A stretch of DNA of 64,000 bases, from NCBI RefSeq assembly GCF_003316695.1, contig NZ_PDKB01000004.1:1-64000 (forward strand), written 5' to 3'. Positions 20,759-29,955 of the stretch are shown piece after piece. A program made the position numbers and the translations under genes. Within the stretch, counting starts at the first letter, position 1. Every line of letters starts with the position of its first letter. Source of the stretch: Aliarcobacter vitoriensis. Its GTDB lineage: Bacteria; Campylobacterota; Campylobacteria; Campylobacterales; Arcobacteraceae. The notes under the pieces are model-generated. The model made no database searches, had not been told where the DNA came from, and worked only from the letters and a program-made list of their open reading frames with translations.

Positions 20759-21358
20759 TTGAAAATAGTTTTAGCATCTGCAAACAAAGGAAAAATAGAA
20801 GAATTTAAAAAACTTCTTCCAAATGATGAAGTTGTAGCATTTAGTGAGATTTTAGGAAAAATTGAGATTGATGAAGATAGAGATACTTTCCAAGGAAATG
20901 CTATAAAAAAGGCACAAACAATATATGATGAACTTCAAAAAAAAGATTTTGATGATGTTTTGGTTATCTCTGATGATAGTGGTATTAGTGTACCAGTTTT
21001 AGATAATGCCCCTGGAGTTTATAGTGCTAGATATGCTGGACTTAATGCAAGTGATAAAGAGAATAATGAAAAATTAAAAACTGAACTAAATAAGTTAGGT
21101 TTAGAAAAAACTCCAGCTTTTTATACAGCTTGTATAGCCATAGTTTATAAAAATGAAGTTTATACAGTGCATGGTTGGATGCATGGGATGGTTTTAAATA
21201 AAGAAATAGGGACTAATGGTTTTGGATATGATCCGATGTTTATTCCAAATGGATATGATAAAACTTTGGGTGAACTTGATGAAACTGTAAAAAAAGAGTT
21301 CTCACATAGAAGTAGGGCTTTAAAACTGGCAATGAAGATTTTAGAGGTTATTTTATAA
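20759..21358 (+). CDS. rdgB: XTP/dITP diphosphatase (RdgB/HAM1 family)
   Basis: This enzyme hydrolyses non-canonical purine triphosphates (dITP, XTP) to monophosphates and so cleans the nucleotide pool. It has 199 residues, full length. Motifs are 'ASANKGKIEEF' at the N-terminus (nucleotide grip), 'ISDDSGISV' with 'APGVYSARYAG' (metal and base site), and 'GTNGFGYDPMF' with 'FSHRSRAL' near the end. The start is TTG at 20759 with AAGGA a few bases upstream. The 3' end overlaps the convergent pilin-like gene by 11 bases. Confidence 0.94.
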   Translation: MKIVLASANKGKIEEFKKLLPNDEVVAFSEILGKIEIDEDRDTFQGNAIKKAQTIYDELQKKDFDDVLVISDDSGISVPVLDNAPGVYSARYAGLNASDKENNEKLKTELNKLGLEKTPAFYTACIAIVYKNEVYTVHGWMHGMVLNKEIGTNGFGYDPMFIPNGYDKTLGELDETVKKEFSHRSRALKLAMKILEVIL

Positions 21359-21677
21359 TTAACTTTTTTGTAACTCTAATATCGAAATCAAAAGATTGGA
21401 CACTTAATAAATAGTGTTCAAAATTTTCTGATTTTTTTGCTTTTATATCAAAAAAATCATCATCAATTTCTATTTTTTCAATATCTTTTAAATCAATACT
21501 TAAAAGATATTCTTCCAAAAACTCAAGATGATTTTTTGCTTGAATATATAGAACCTTTTGTTTTAAACTTTCATTTCCCAAAGAGTTATTTCCCAAAATT
21601 TGATTTGCTGTTATACTAAAAACTACAACTAAAATCAAAGTTATAAGAAGAGTGTATGATTTTTTCATAGTTATCAT
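21348..21677 (-). CDS. Pilin-like membrane protein lacking Glu5 (possible minor pseudopilin)
   Basis: About 109 residues. I chose the ATG at 21677, which overlaps the preceding stop as ATGA; a second ATG at 21668 (MKKSYTLL) is equally possible, and a GTG at 21692 less so. The N-terminus 'KKSYTLLITLILVVVFS' has the prepilin layout (Ser at -1, aromatic +1, hydrophobic helix), but position +5 is Ile, not Glu. GspK-type minor pseudopilins also lack Glu5. The rest is acidic and unrecognised. It is the third gene of a tight cluster downstream of proC. Confidence 0.6.
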   Translation of the reverse strand: MITMKKSYTLLITLILVVVFSITANQILGNNSLGNESLKQKVLYIQAKNHLEFLEEYLLSIDLKDIEKIEIDDDFFDIKAKKSENFEHYLLSVQSFDFDIRVTKKLIIK

Positions 21678-22015
21678 AATTTTATTGCCCACTCTTGTTT
21701 TAAATTATTTGATAAAGTTATATTAATAGTTGCTATATTTCCATTGCTATTTATTGTAAAAGCTTTAACATTTTTGAGTAGTAGAGAATTTTTAAAATAT
21801 AGATTATTTCCATCAAATTGAATTTGAGATAAATCATCTTTATTTTTGTCTAAAAAAGCTTTTGTTGAAAATAGTTCTAGTTTTGAAATCTCTAAATTTA
21901 GAGTTTCTTGATTTTTTAGTGACAGTTCTTTTATAAAAATTGTTGAATATACAACTATTGAGCTTGATATAATCAAAGTTAAAAGAAGCTCAAGAAGAGA
22001 AAAACTACTTTTCAT
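21674..22015 (-). CDS. Prepilin-like / pseudopilin protein
   Basis: This 113-residue protein begins MKSSFSLLELLLTLIIS, a type IV pilin N-terminal methylation motif with Phe at +1 and Glu at +5, but Ser instead of Gly at -1. A short leader and a single hydrophobic helix precede a small soluble domain. It overlaps the upstream pilin-like gene by 11 bases and the downstream one by 4. It is likely a minor pseudopilin of a type II secretion or DNA-uptake machine. Confidence 0.75.
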   Translation of the reverse strand: MKSSFSLLELLLTLIISSSIVVYSTIFIKELSLKNQETLNLEISKLELFSTKAFLDKNKDDLSQIQFDGNNLYFKNSLLLKNVKAFTINSNGNIATINITLSNNLKQEWAIKL

Positions 22016-22334
22016 ATTTGAAAACTTTTATTTTATTATCAATATATTCATATTTCTTAACAGTTAAATTTTCAATTTCAGTTTCATTTCCTATTTTAGT
22101 TTTTGTGATTTGTAAATTTGTAGTAGATGGAATAAAACTTGAGTAGTTTTTTGTAGTGAAATCATTTTCTATATTGTTGATGATATGAAAAATATTGTCA
22201 TCATTTTCACTATTGTAAGAGATTTTTAAAAAACCACCTACAACAGTTGATAATATCAACAAACTTATCAAAGTTTCTATTAGAGTTATACTATTTTTCA
22301 GCAATTTTTTGTGATTTTGTAAACGAACCTTCAA
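22005..22334 (-). CDS. Prepilin-like / pseudopilin protein overlapping proC
   Basis: Up to 109 residues. The motif 'ITLIETLISLLILSTVVGG' fits a prepilin with Glu at +5 and Ser at -1. The ATG at 22334 lies 44 bases inside proC; a TTG at 22304, close to the proC stop, would give a shorter leader and is a good alternative. The soluble part (about 65 residues) is unrecognised. It is the first of three consecutive pilin-like genes, all translationally linked to proC. Confidence 0.68.
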   Translation of the reverse strand: MKVRLQNHKKLLKNSITLIETLISLLILSTVVGGFLKISYNSENDDNIFHIINNIENDFTTKNYSSFIPSTTNLQITKTKIGNETEIENLTVKKYEYIDNKIKVFKYEK

Positions 22335-23055
22335 TTGCTTTTATAAAGGCATCTCTTACACTTCCTTCTTCAAGTTTTGCATATCCAGCAGCTGTTGTTC
22401 CAGCTGGGCTCATAACAGAATCTTTTATAACTGCAGGATGAGTATGTTTTAAAATAGAAGCAGTTCCACTAAATAAGCCTTGAACTAAATGTTGTGCTAA
22501 ATGTCTTTCTAGTCCAACTTTTACTGCTCCATCGGCTATTGCTTCAGCAACTAAGGCTAAAAATGCAGGTCCAGAACCAGTTATTGCACTTGCAATGTCT
22601 AGTTGTGTTTCGTTATTTACCCAAATAGCCTCACCAATAGATGAAAAAGCTTCCAATGCTATTGCTTTTGATTCAATATCTCCAGTTACTGTTGTCATAG
22701 AGTTTTGAACACTTGCTGCAACATTTGGCATAGTTCTTATATAACTTTTAGCTTTTATTTGCTTTTTTAAATAATCAAGTTTTGTTCCAGCTAAAATAGA
22801 GATTAAAACATCAGCAACACCAGTAAGTCTTACTGAAACACTTTCTAGTGCATAAGGTTTTACACAAAAAATAACATTTTTACCAGTTATATCTTCTTTG
22901 TCGCTTAGCTCTTTGATAGTTAATTGAGGTATTTTTTCGTGAATTAGTTTTAATTTATTTATATCTCTTCCTATCATTTCAACTTCATGATTTTTTACCA
23001 AGCCAATAGCAAGTGATTGAGCCATTATTCCATTTCCAATAAGAGTTAATTTCAT
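22291..23055 (-). CDS. proC: Pyrroline-5-carboxylate reductase
   Basis: This enzyme catalyses the last step of proline synthesis, NAD(P)H reduction of pyrroline-5-carboxylate. It has 254 residues, slightly shorter than E. coli ProC. A Rossmann N-terminus 'LIGNGIMAQSLAIGL' is followed by 'FCVKPYALESV' and 'YIRTMPNVAASV'. The family signature near the C-terminus is 'VMSPAGTTAAGYAKLE'. It is divergent from bamD and leads into the pilin-like genes, an odd partnership probably reflecting only genome compaction. Confidence 0.94.
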   Translation of the reverse strand: MKLTLIGNGIMAQSLAIGLVKNHEVEMIGRDINKLKLIHEKIPQLTIKELSDKEDITGKNVIFCVKPYALESVSVRLTGVADVLISILAGTKLDYLKKQIKAKSYIRTMPNVAASVQNSMTTVTGDIESKAIALEAFSSIGEAIWVNNETQLDIASAITGSGPAFLALVAEAIADGAVKVGLERHLAQHLVQGLFSGTASILKHTHPAVIKDSVMSPAGTTAAGYAKLEEGSVRDAFIKAIEGSFTKSQKIAEK

Positions 23056-23160
23056 TTTATTACCTTCAGTTAGTTTTTTAGATTATAACACATTAACATT
23101 TATAAATATAAAGCTTTTTTTCGATAATATATTGCTTTTATGACAAATAAGGATGATTAA

Positions 23161-23814
23161 ATGGTAAAAAACCTAAGAATAAAAAATATTTTGTTATTAC
23201 TAAGTGCTACATTTATTTTTAATGCTTGTTCTTCAAAGAGTGAACAAGAGTATAATAAACCAGCTCTTTATTGGTACAATAAAATGATGATGCAAATTGG
23301 AATGGGCGATTTAGATGAAGCAGATGATACATATACTTCACTAGAGAGTGAACATAGAAATTCACCATATATTCCAACAGCAATGCTTATTTTGGTAAAT
23401 GCACATATGCAAGATGAAGAGTATGCTTTAGCAAATTTCTATTTAGATGAATATATTAAAAGATTTAGTTTAAGCAAAGATATTGATTATGCTAGATATA
23501 TGAAAATTAAAGCTAATTTTATGGGATTTAAACAACAATTTAGAGATCAACAGTTGATTGATGATACATTAGCACAGATTTTAGAGTTTAAGAATAAATA
23601 TAAAAATTCTCCATATATGCCACTAGTTGATACGATGAATGCAAGACTTTTTATGGCAAAAGCTTCTATGGATAAAGAGATTTCTGAACTTTATCAAAGA
23701 AGAGATAAGCCTATGGCATCAGAATATTATATGCAAAAGTCTCAAGATTCTTGGGTTAATCCAGAAGAGATAAATAAAGTTGAAGTGCCTTTTTATAGAG
23801 CAATATTCGAATAA
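23161..23814 (+). CDS. bamD: Outer-membrane assembly lipoprotein BamD
   Basis: This essential lipoprotein of the BAM complex inserts beta-barrel proteins. It has 217 residues. A lipoprotein signal ends 'FIFNAC' with lipidated Cys23; tetratricopeptide-like helices follow ('PALYWYNKMM', 'SPYIPTAMLILVNAHM', 'FYLDEYIKRF', 'SPYMPLVDTMNARL'), typical of the BamD/YfiO family. It lies 24 bases upstream of lon, probably in one transcript. Confidence 0.88.
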   Translation: MVKNLRIKNILLLLSATFIFNACSSKSEQEYNKPALYWYNKMMMQIGMGDLDEADDTYTSLESEHRNSPYIPTAMLILVNAHMQDEEYALANFYLDEYIKRFSLSKDIDYARYMKIKANFMGFKQQFRDQQLIDDTLAQILEFKNKYKNSPYMPLVDTMNARLFMAKASMDKEISELYQRRDKPMASEYYMQKSQDSWVNPEEINKVEVPFYRAIFE

Positions 23815-23838
23815 ATGTTTAAGGAGATAAAGTAAGAT

Positions 23839-26256
23839 ATGCAATTAGCAAATTATGGTAATTTTCCACAAACTATACCTTTAATTATTGAAGATGAGGT
23901 ATTTTTATATCCATTTATGATTACACCTCTTTTTTTAAATAAAGAGGAAAATATCAAAGCAGTTGAAAATGCAATAGAGTTTAATAGACTTGTAATGGTT
24001 ACTGTTTCAAAACCATCAAAAGAAGGCAAAAGAGAAAAAGACTCTTTTTATGATGTTGGAGTTGTTGGAAATGTTATGAGAAAAATTTCTTTACCAGATG
24101 GTAAAGTTAAAGTTCTGTTTCAAGGTGTTGCAAAAGCAAAAATAATAGATTTTGTACCAACACAAAATATTTTTGCAACAGTTGATATTATCGCAGATGA
24201 GATATCAAATGAAGAAAGTATTAAATCTTTGATTGCTATTTTATTGGATAATATTAAAAAACTTTCAAAACTAAACAATAAATTTCCAGTAGATTTAATA
24301 AAAGCAATAGAAGAAAATGAAGATGCTATAAGAGTTGCAGATTTAATATCATCAGTTTTAAAACTAAAAAAAGATGAAGCTTATAGAATTTTTGCAAATA
24401 CAAATTTAGAACAAAGAATTTTAGATATTATTGAAGTTGTAAAAAAAGAGATAGAATCATATAAAATACAAAAAGAGATAACTCAAAAAGTAAACTCAAA
24501 AATAGAAAAAACTCATAAAGATTACTTTTTAAAAGAGCAAATAAAGGCTATTCAAAAAGAGCTTGGAGCTGATAATCAAAAAGATGAAGAGATAAAATCT
24601 TATAAAAAAAGATTAAAAACTAAAAAGTGTTTTATGGGTAAAGAAGCTTATAAAGAGACAAAAAAACAAATTGATAAATTAAGTAGAATGAATCCAGACT
24701 CTCCTGATGCATCATTGCTTCAAACTTATGTTGAACAAGTTTTAGATATACCTTTTGGAGATTATGCAGATGATAAAATATCAGTTTCTAGTGTTGAAAA
24801 ACAATTAAATAAAGACCATTATTCGCTAGAAAAAGCAAAAGAGAGAATTGCTGAATATTTTGCCGTAAAACAACTACTTGAACAAAGAAAAATAGAAGAT
24901 TTAAAATCAAAAGGTACAGTTTTATGTTTTGTAGGACCTCCTGGAGTTGGTAAGACTTCATTGGCAAACTCTATTTCTCAAGCATTAAAACGACCACTTG
25001 TGAGAGTAGCTTTAGGTGGAATGGAAGATGTAAATGAACTAAGAGGTCATAGAAGAACTTATGTTGGAGCGATGCCTGGAAGATTGATAAAAGGTTTGAT
25101 TGATGCTAAAAAAATGAATCCAGTTATAGTTTTAGATGAAATTGATAAATTGGGTTCAAATCATAGAGGTGATCCTGCATCTGTTATGCTTGAAATACTT
25201 GACCCAGAGCAAAATCATGAGTTTAGGGATTTATATTTGAATTTCCCTGTTGATTTATCACAAGTTATTTTTGTATCAACAGCAAATGATATAAGAAGAA
25301 TTCCAGCACCATTAAGAGATAGAATGGAGTTTATAGAACTAAATTCTTATACTCCAAATGAAAAATATCATATTGCAAAAGATTATTTAATTCCTCAAGA
25401 GTTACAAAAACATGGACTTGATAAAAATGAAATTAGCTTGAGTAAAGCAACTATTGAGTTGATAATATCAAAATATACAAGAGAAGCTGGAGTGCGAAAC
25501 TTACGAAGAGTCTTTTCTAAATTATTTAGAAAAGTTGTAAAGATGATTTTACAAAATCCAGAGCTTACAAAAGTTACTATTGGAACTAAGGATTTAAAAG
25601 AGTATTTAGATAATCCTATCTTTGAAATTGAACCAGCTGATAAAATAGATGTTGTTGGAGTTTCAAATGGTTTGGCTTGGACTAGTGTTGGTGGAGATAT
25701 TTTAAAAATTGAAGCAATTAAACTAAAAGGAAAAGGTTCTTTAAATGTAACTGGAAATTTAGGTGATGTTATGAAAGAATCTTCAAGAATTTCTTATTCG
25801 GTAGTTAAGCATTTAATTGATAAAAATATATTAAAAATTGATGAAAATTTAATCCCAAAATCTGTAAAAGAAGAAGAGGAAAAAACAAAAATTGATAGTA
25901 GTGAAGTTTATAAAAGATATGATATTCACTTACATATTCCAGAAGGTGCAACTCCTAAAGATGGACCAAGTGCTGGTATAACTATGGCTTTAACTTTGGC
26001 TTCAGTTTTAAGTGATAGAAAAATCAAATCTGATGTTGCGATGACAGGAGAATTGACACTTTTAGGAAAAGTTTTACCTATTGGGGGATTAAAAGAAAAA
26101 TTAATAGCTGCATATAAAGCGAAAATTAAAAAAGCTTTAGTTCCAAGAAAGAACTTTGAAAGGGATTTAGAAGAAATTCCAGATGAAGTAAAAAGTGCAA
26201 TGGAAATCAAAGCAGTTGATACAATAGAAGATGTTTTAAAAGAGGCATTAATCTAA
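23839..26256 (+). CDS. lon: ATP-dependent protease Lon
   Basis: This cytoplasmic AAA+ serine protease degrades misfolded and regulatory proteins. It has 805 residues, standard length. It has an N-terminal substrate-binding domain (about 1-210), Walker A GPPGVGKT (366-373), Walker B 'VIVLDEIDKL', and a protease domain with the catalytic dyad Ser711 ('DGPSAGITM') and Lys754, the expected 43 residues apart. AAGGAG stands upstream of the ATG. The rhomboid gene follows after 2 bases. Confidence 0.97.
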   Translation: MQLANYGNFPQTIPLIIEDEVFLYPFMITPLFLNKEENIKAVENAIEFNRLVMVTVSKPSKEGKREKDSFYDVGVVGNVMRKISLPDGKVKVLFQGVAKAKIIDFVPTQNIFATVDIIADEISNEESIKSLIAILLDNIKKLSKLNNKFPVDLIKAIEENEDAIRVADLISSVLKLKKDEAYRIFANTNLEQRILDIIEVVKKEIESYKIQKEITQKVNSKIEKTHKDYFLKEQIKAIQKELGADNQKDEEIKSYKKRLKTKKCFMGKEAYKETKKQIDKLSRMNPDSPDASLLQTYVEQVLDIPFGDYADDKISVSSVEKQLNKDHYSLEKAKERIAEYFAVKQLLEQRKIEDLKSKGTVLCFVGPPGVGKTSLANSISQALKRPLVRVALGGMEDVNELRGHRRTYVGAMPGRLIKGLIDAKKMNPVIVLDEIDKLGSNHRGDPASVMLEILDPEQNHEFRDLYLNFPVDLSQVIFVSTANDIRRIPAPLRDRMEFIELNSYTPNEKYHIAKDYLIPQELQKHGLDKNEISLSKATIELIISKYTREAGVRNLRRVFSKLFRKVVKMILQNPELTKVTIGTKDLKEYLDNPIFEIEPADKIDVVGVSNGLAWTSVGGDILKIEAIKLKGKGSLNVTGNLGDVMKESSRISYSVVKHLIDKNILKIDENLIPKSVKEEEEKTKIDSSEVYKRYDIHLHIPEGATPKDGPSAGITMALTLASVLSDRKIKSDVAMTGELTLLGKVLPIGGLKEKLIAAYKAKIKKALVPRKNFERDLEEIPDEVKSAMEIKAVDTIEDVLKEALI

Positions 26257-26258
26257 AT

Positions 26259-26819
26259 ATGAAATTTTTAAAAAAAGATTTTACTGCTACAAATGTGATT
26301 ATTTTTATCACAGTTGTAGCTTATATTGTTCAAATAAATATCCCAAGTGGTTCACTTTTTATGGGATTGAATTTATATTTCTTAGTTGGTGGATTTTATT
26401 GGCAACCACTTACTTCTATTTTTTCTCACGGTGGAATAGCACATCTAGGAATGAATATGTTTGTCTTATGGCAATTTGGAAATCTTATAGAACAAGCTCG
26501 TGGTAAACAAAGATTTATAACCTTATATTTTGTAACAGGTATTTTAACTTCTCTTTTATCATTTTTATATATTTTTTATGTTGATATTCAAGTAAATTTA
26601 GTTGGTGCTAGTGGTGCTATATGTGCTGTTTTAGGGTATATTGCATATTTTGATAAAAGACAAAGAAGCGGGATTATAACTTGGATTTTACTTATCTCTG
26701 TTGCTCCACTTCTAATAGGACTTCCCATAGCTTGGTATGCTCACTTTATAGGACTTGGTGTTGGTTTTGTTTATGCAATTATAGAAAAAAGATTTTTTCC
26801 ATTGGTAATTTATAGATAA
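26259..26819 (+). CDS. Rhomboid-family intramembrane serine protease
   Basis: This 186-residue protein has six predicted membrane helices. The catalytic Ser118 is in 'GASGA' and the catalytic His162 in 'WYAHFIGLGVGF'; 'HLGMNM' (62-67) supplies the oxyanion-side His/Asn. It probably cleaves transmembrane proteins in the inner membrane; the substrate is unknown. Its position 2 bases after lon suggests co-expression with protein quality control. It is convergent with the OhrR-like gene. Confidence 0.87.
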   Translation: MKFLKKDFTATNVIIFITVVAYIVQINIPSGSLFMGLNLYFLVGGFYWQPLTSIFSHGGIAHLGMNMFVLWQFGNLIEQARGKQRFITLYFVTGILTSLLSFLYIFYVDIQVNLVGASGAICAVLGYIAYFDKRQRSGIITWILLISVAPLLIGLPIAWYAHFIGLGVGFVYAIIEKRFFPLVIYR

Positions 26820-26821
26820 AA

Positions 26822-27253
26822 TTAATTGTTCAATTTAGATAAAATCTTGTTACAAATTTTAATAATATCTTCTTGCTCTTCGTTACTTAATTGAATTTTA
26901 CACTCCATATTTTTAAAAATATGAGCTGTTTTATATTTTAAATTTTTTCCTTCTTTAGTTAATTTTATTATTTTCCCTCGTTCATCACTTAATGATTGAG
27001 TTCTAATAATATATGATTTTTCTTCTAATCTTTTTAAAATAGGTGTTAATGTTGCTGAATCAAAAAATGTTTCTTTGCTTATATCTTTTATTAATATATT
27101 GTCATTATTCCAAAGTGTCATCATCACCAAGTATTGTGGATAAGTTAAATTAAATTCTTCTAAATGAGGTCTATAATCTCTAATCATTGCATTTGATGTA
27201 GAGTTTAATAAAAAACAAACCATTTTTGAGAAATCAAACTCTTTTTTTTCCAT
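26822..27253 (-). CDS. MarR-family regulator, OhrR-like thiol sensor
   Basis: This 143-residue winged-helix repressor closely follows OhrR. A single reactive-type Cys13 in 'FSKMVCFLLNSTS' aligns with OhrR Cys15/22. 'LTYPQYLVMMTLW', 'FFDSATLTPILKRLEEK' and 'SDERGK' are the DNA-binding and wing motifs. OhrR proteins sense organic hydroperoxides by oxidation of this cysteine. No ohr gene is adjacent; instead a cupin gene is divergent, and two TTGTGTACA sites lie between them. Confidence 0.85.
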   Translation of the reverse strand: MEKKEFDFSKMVCFLLNSTSNAMIRDYRPHLEEFNLTYPQYLVMMTLWNNDNILIKDISKETFFDSATLTPILKRLEEKSYIIRTQSLSDERGKIIKLTKEGKNLKYKTAHIFKNMECKIQLSNEEQEDIIKICNKILSKLNN

Positions 27254-27298
27254 ATCTTTCCTTTTATTGAATAGTAAGGAATTATATCAAAATATATC

Positions 27299-27357
27299 TT
27301 GTGTACAAACTAATTGACAAATAAAAATTTTTCCAGTAAAATTACTTTGTGTACATA
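27299..27357. promoter_or_regulatory. Repeated TTGTGTACA sites, candidate OhrR-like operators
   Basis: TTGTGTACAAA (27299-27309) and TTGTGTACATA (27347-27357) stand 48 bases apart in the divergent spacer. Each contains TTGT/ACAA-like arms, reminiscent of MarR/OhrR operators. Binding by the adjacent regulator is inferred. Confidence 0.5.
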
Positions 27358-27390
27358 ATATTAGCTAGCAAATCAAAATAAAGGAAAAAT

Positions 27391-27711
27391 ATGGAAGTAG
27401 TAAATTATGAAGGGATTTTATCAGTTTTACTAGATGATATAATCCCAAATGAGATTACAAAAGGTGTGAAGCAATATAAACTTAAAGAGAATAGTGATGG
27501 AAAATTAACAGCTATTTATAAATTTGAGAAAAATAGTAAATTACCTTTTATTGATAAACATGATTTATTTGATGAACATATATTTGTAATTTCTGGAGTA
27601 TTTAATGATGGAAATAGAGAGTATAAAGAAGGTTCATTTATAATAAATCCTAAAGGAACATCTCATATACCACAATCAAAAGAAGGATGTACTATTTTAG
27701 TAACAAACTAA
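27391..27711 (+). CDS. Cupin-domain protein
   Basis: This 106-residue protein looks like a single small beta barrel with cupin-type motifs: 'HDLFDEHIFVISGVFND' and 'YKEGSFIINPKGTSHIP'. It resembles the ChrR-like cupins that follow anti-sigma domains, but stands alone. Metal or ligand is unknown. It is divergent from the OhrR-like regulator and probably its target. AAAGGA precedes the ATG. Confidence 0.7.
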   Translation: MEVVNYEGILSVLLDDIIPNEITKGVKQYKLKENSDGKLTAIYKFEKNSKLPFIDKHDLFDEHIFVISGVFNDGNREYKEGSFIINPKGTSHIPQSKEGCTILVTN

Positions 27712-27718
27712 TCTCAAT

Positions 27719-27751
27719 TTAAAAGTGCTTATATTAATTAAGCACTTTTAA
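27719..27751. terminator. Bidirectional terminator between cupin and chemoreceptor genes
   Basis: TTAAAAGTGCTTA pairs with TAAGCACTTTTAA (13 bp) around a 7-base loop. The stop codon of the minus-strand chemoreceptor lies inside it. Confidence 0.82.
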
Positions 27752-29272
27752 TGTATCAATAAGATTATTCGAAATACTTATTAAATTATTTGAACTATCT
27801 TTTGTGCTTTGTGCTTCAATTTGAGTATTACTTGAACTACTTGAAACTTTTACCATATTAGTTGTAATTTGATTTAAAGTTTGGCTTGTTTCTAAAGCTG
27901 TACTAGCTAGTTCATTTGATATGTTTTTTTGATCACTAATTGAACTTGATATATTTGATGACATCAAACTTATTTTTTCAACTTTATCATCAATATTATG
28001 AATAGACTCAAGTGAATTTCTTACCAAAGATTGAATAAATTCTATTGCTGATGTTATATCTTTTGCTGCTTCATTTGATCTTGTTGCAAGGTTCCTTACT
28101 TCACCAGCAACAACTGCAAATCCTTTCCCAGCTTCTCCAGCAGTTGCTGCTTCAACTGCAGCATTTAAACTTAATATATTTGTTTGAAATGCAATTTGAG
28201 TTATTACGTTTATTGTGTCACCTATTTTTATAGATTCTTCATTTAATTTATTCATTGCAATCGCAGTATCTTTTGACTGACTTTTTAATTCAAAAACAAC
28301 CTTTTCACTTTGTGAAGTGGTATTAAAAATATTTGTAATAGAAGATAGCATAATTTCTACTTTTGTTGATAACTCTTGAAAAGCTTGATTCAACTCTTCT
28401 ATTGAAACAGTTATGGCTTTTGAACCTTCCATACTTGTTTTTGCTTCATTTACCATTGATGTTGAAGCATTTTGAAGTTGTTTTAGTGATTTTGTAAGAT
28501 CTTCAATCTCTTTTCCTATATCAAACATTGTATTTTTCTTCAAAGTTATATCTGTTGCATATTTTACAACTTTAAAAGGAATACCATCTAAATCTAAAAT
28601 AGGATTGTAACTTGCTTGAATATAAACTTTCTTACTGTTTTTACCAATTCTTAGATATTCTCCTGCATCATATTCACCTTTATTGAGTTTTTCCCAAAAT
28701 TCTTTGTAAGCATTTGAATTTCTATAAGATTCTTCACAAAAAATACTATGATGTTTCCCCATAATTTCATCTAATGAGTAACCTAAAGTATCTAAAAAGT
28801 TTTTATTTGCATTTAAAATAATTCCTTGCATATCAAATTCTATAACAGCTTGGGATTTATTTATAGCATTTATTTGACCAAGATAATATAAATCTTTTAA
28901 TCTTTTCTTAGTAATGTCTTGTGCTAATTTAATAACTTGAACAACTTTGCCATTTTTATTTGAAATTGGCATATATGATGCTCTTAAAAAAACAGCTTCA
29001 CCATCTTTTTTAATTCTTTTAAATTCAGAAGTTATAGATTTCCCTTTATTTAAAGTATCCCAAGCTTCTTGGTATTCTTTACTTTCAACAAATCTTTTAT
29101 CACAGAATATTTTATGGTGTTTACCTATAATTTCATTTAATGTATAGCCCATTGTATCTAAAAAAAGTTTATTGGCTTTTATTATAGTTCCATCATTTCT
29201 AAAAACTATTGTAGCATAGTTTTGATTTATAGCCTTTAGCTGTAGTTTATCCTCTTTATTCAAAAAAAACAT
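27734..29272 (-). CDS. Soluble chemoreceptor with two PAS domains (BdlA-like)
   Basis: This 512-residue protein has no membrane helix. Two related PAS domains (about 15-115 and 137-235) each contain 'GYxLxEIxGKHHxIFC', and a methyl-accepting signalling domain (about 245-512) has the conserved tip '[20 protein letters not shown]'. This PAS-PAS-MCP layout without membrane segments matches BdlA-type receptors that sense redox or energy state and influence dispersal. The ligand is unknown; the repeated His-His and Cys suggest a cofactor site but do not prove one. It is divergent from the PAS/MCP pair at 29567. Confidence 0.85.
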   Translation of the reverse strand: MFFLNKEDKLQLKAINQNYATIVFRNDGTIIKANKLFLDTMGYTLNEIIGKHHKIFCDKRFVESKEYQEAWDTLNKGKSITSEFKRIKKDGEAVFLRASYMPISNKNGKVVQVIKLAQDITKKRLKDLYYLGQINAINKSQAVIEFDMQGIILNANKNFLDTLGYSLDEIMGKHHSIFCEESYRNSNAYKEFWEKLNKGEYDAGEYLRIGKNSKKVYIQASYNPILDLDGIPFKVVKYATDITLKKNTMFDIGKEIEDLTKSLKQLQNASTSMVNEAKTSMEGSKAITVSIEELNQAFQELSTKVEIMLSSITNIFNTTSQSEKVVFELKSQSKDTAIAMNKLNEESIKIGDTINVITQIAFQTNILSLNAAVEAATAGEAGKGFAVVAGEVRNLATRSNEAAKDITSAIEFIQSLVRNSLESIHNIDDKVEKISLMSSNISSSISDQKNISNELASTALETSQTLNQITTNMVKVSSSSSNTQIEAQSTKDSSNNLISISNNLIDTLKVLN

Positions 29273-29566
29273 AAATTCTCCTATAATAAAATGAATGTTA
29301 AAGATTCTATCTATTATAGATTTAAATTATTATAAATATAGAATATTATGAAATCACATAATTTTTATATTTAAAACTTTATTATTCTTAAAATAATATT
29401 TAAAATAAATACGTTTAGGTATTGATTTTTTTTCTTAAATATTCTACTATTAAATATTATTTTTATAAAGTATTATTTTAAATAATCAAACATTATATAG
29501 TTTGTGTTTAATTATATATACAATATAAACCATAATAACTAAATTGCATAGGAAAGGAGTCTCAAA
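29273..29566. other. Extremely AT-rich divergent spacer
   Basis: This is a 294-base gap between two chemotaxis transcription units. It is almost entirely A/T with many TATAAT- and TTTAAAT-like stretches, so promoters for both directions are expected, but none can be singled out. No ORF, repeat or hairpin of note was seen. Confidence 0.6.
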
Positions 29567-29944
29567 GTGTCAAAAGAAATAACATTTAGTAAAGATATAA
29601 TAATTGTAACTGAAACAGATGAAAAAGGTATTGTTGTATTTGCGAATGATGATTTCTGCAAGGTATCAGGGTATTTGTTATGTGAATTGGTTGGTAAACC
29701 TCATAATGTGGTTAGACATGAAGATATGCCAAAAGAAGTTTTTAAAAATTTATGGGAAACCATACAAAGTGGAAAAATTTGGAAAGGAATAGTTAAAAAC
29801 CGAACTAAAGAAGGAGGTTATTATTGGGTAAATGCAACTGTTTACTCATCAAAAAGCGTAAATGGAGGATTAAGATATATTTCTGTTAGAGTAAAACCGA
29901 CACAAGAAGAAATATTGACTGCTACAAAATTATATTCAAAATAG
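29567..29944 (+). CDS. Aer/CetB-like PAS sensor protein
   Basis: This 125-residue protein is a single PAS domain of the Aer type: 'ITFSKDIIIVTETDEKG', 'FCKVSGYLLCELVGKPHNVV', 'RHEDMP' and 'WVNATVYSS'. Aer-type PAS domains bind FAD and report redox or energy state. It has no transmembrane or signalling domain, so it should work with the MCP encoded 11 bases downstream, as CetB does with CetA in Campylobacter. The start is GTG at 29567 with a strong AAAGGAG site. Confidence 0.83.
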   Translation: MSKEITFSKDIIIVTETDEKGIVVFANDDFCKVSGYLLCELVGKPHNVVRHEDMPKEVFKNLWETIQSGKIWKGIVKNRTKEGGYYWVNATVYSSKSVNGGLRYISVRVKPTQEEILTATKLYSK

Positions 29945-29955
29945 AGGAGATTACG

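Noticed and set aside
27734-29272. Possible frameshifted or fused pair because of two PAS domains
   Set aside because: The PAS-PAS-MCP order in one frame is a known soluble receptor layout, and both PAS domains are intact.
29273-29566. AT-rich 294-base spacer as a replication origin or small RNA gene
   Set aside because: No DnaA-box cluster, no stable hairpin and no flanking replication gene was seen; a divergent promoter region explains it.
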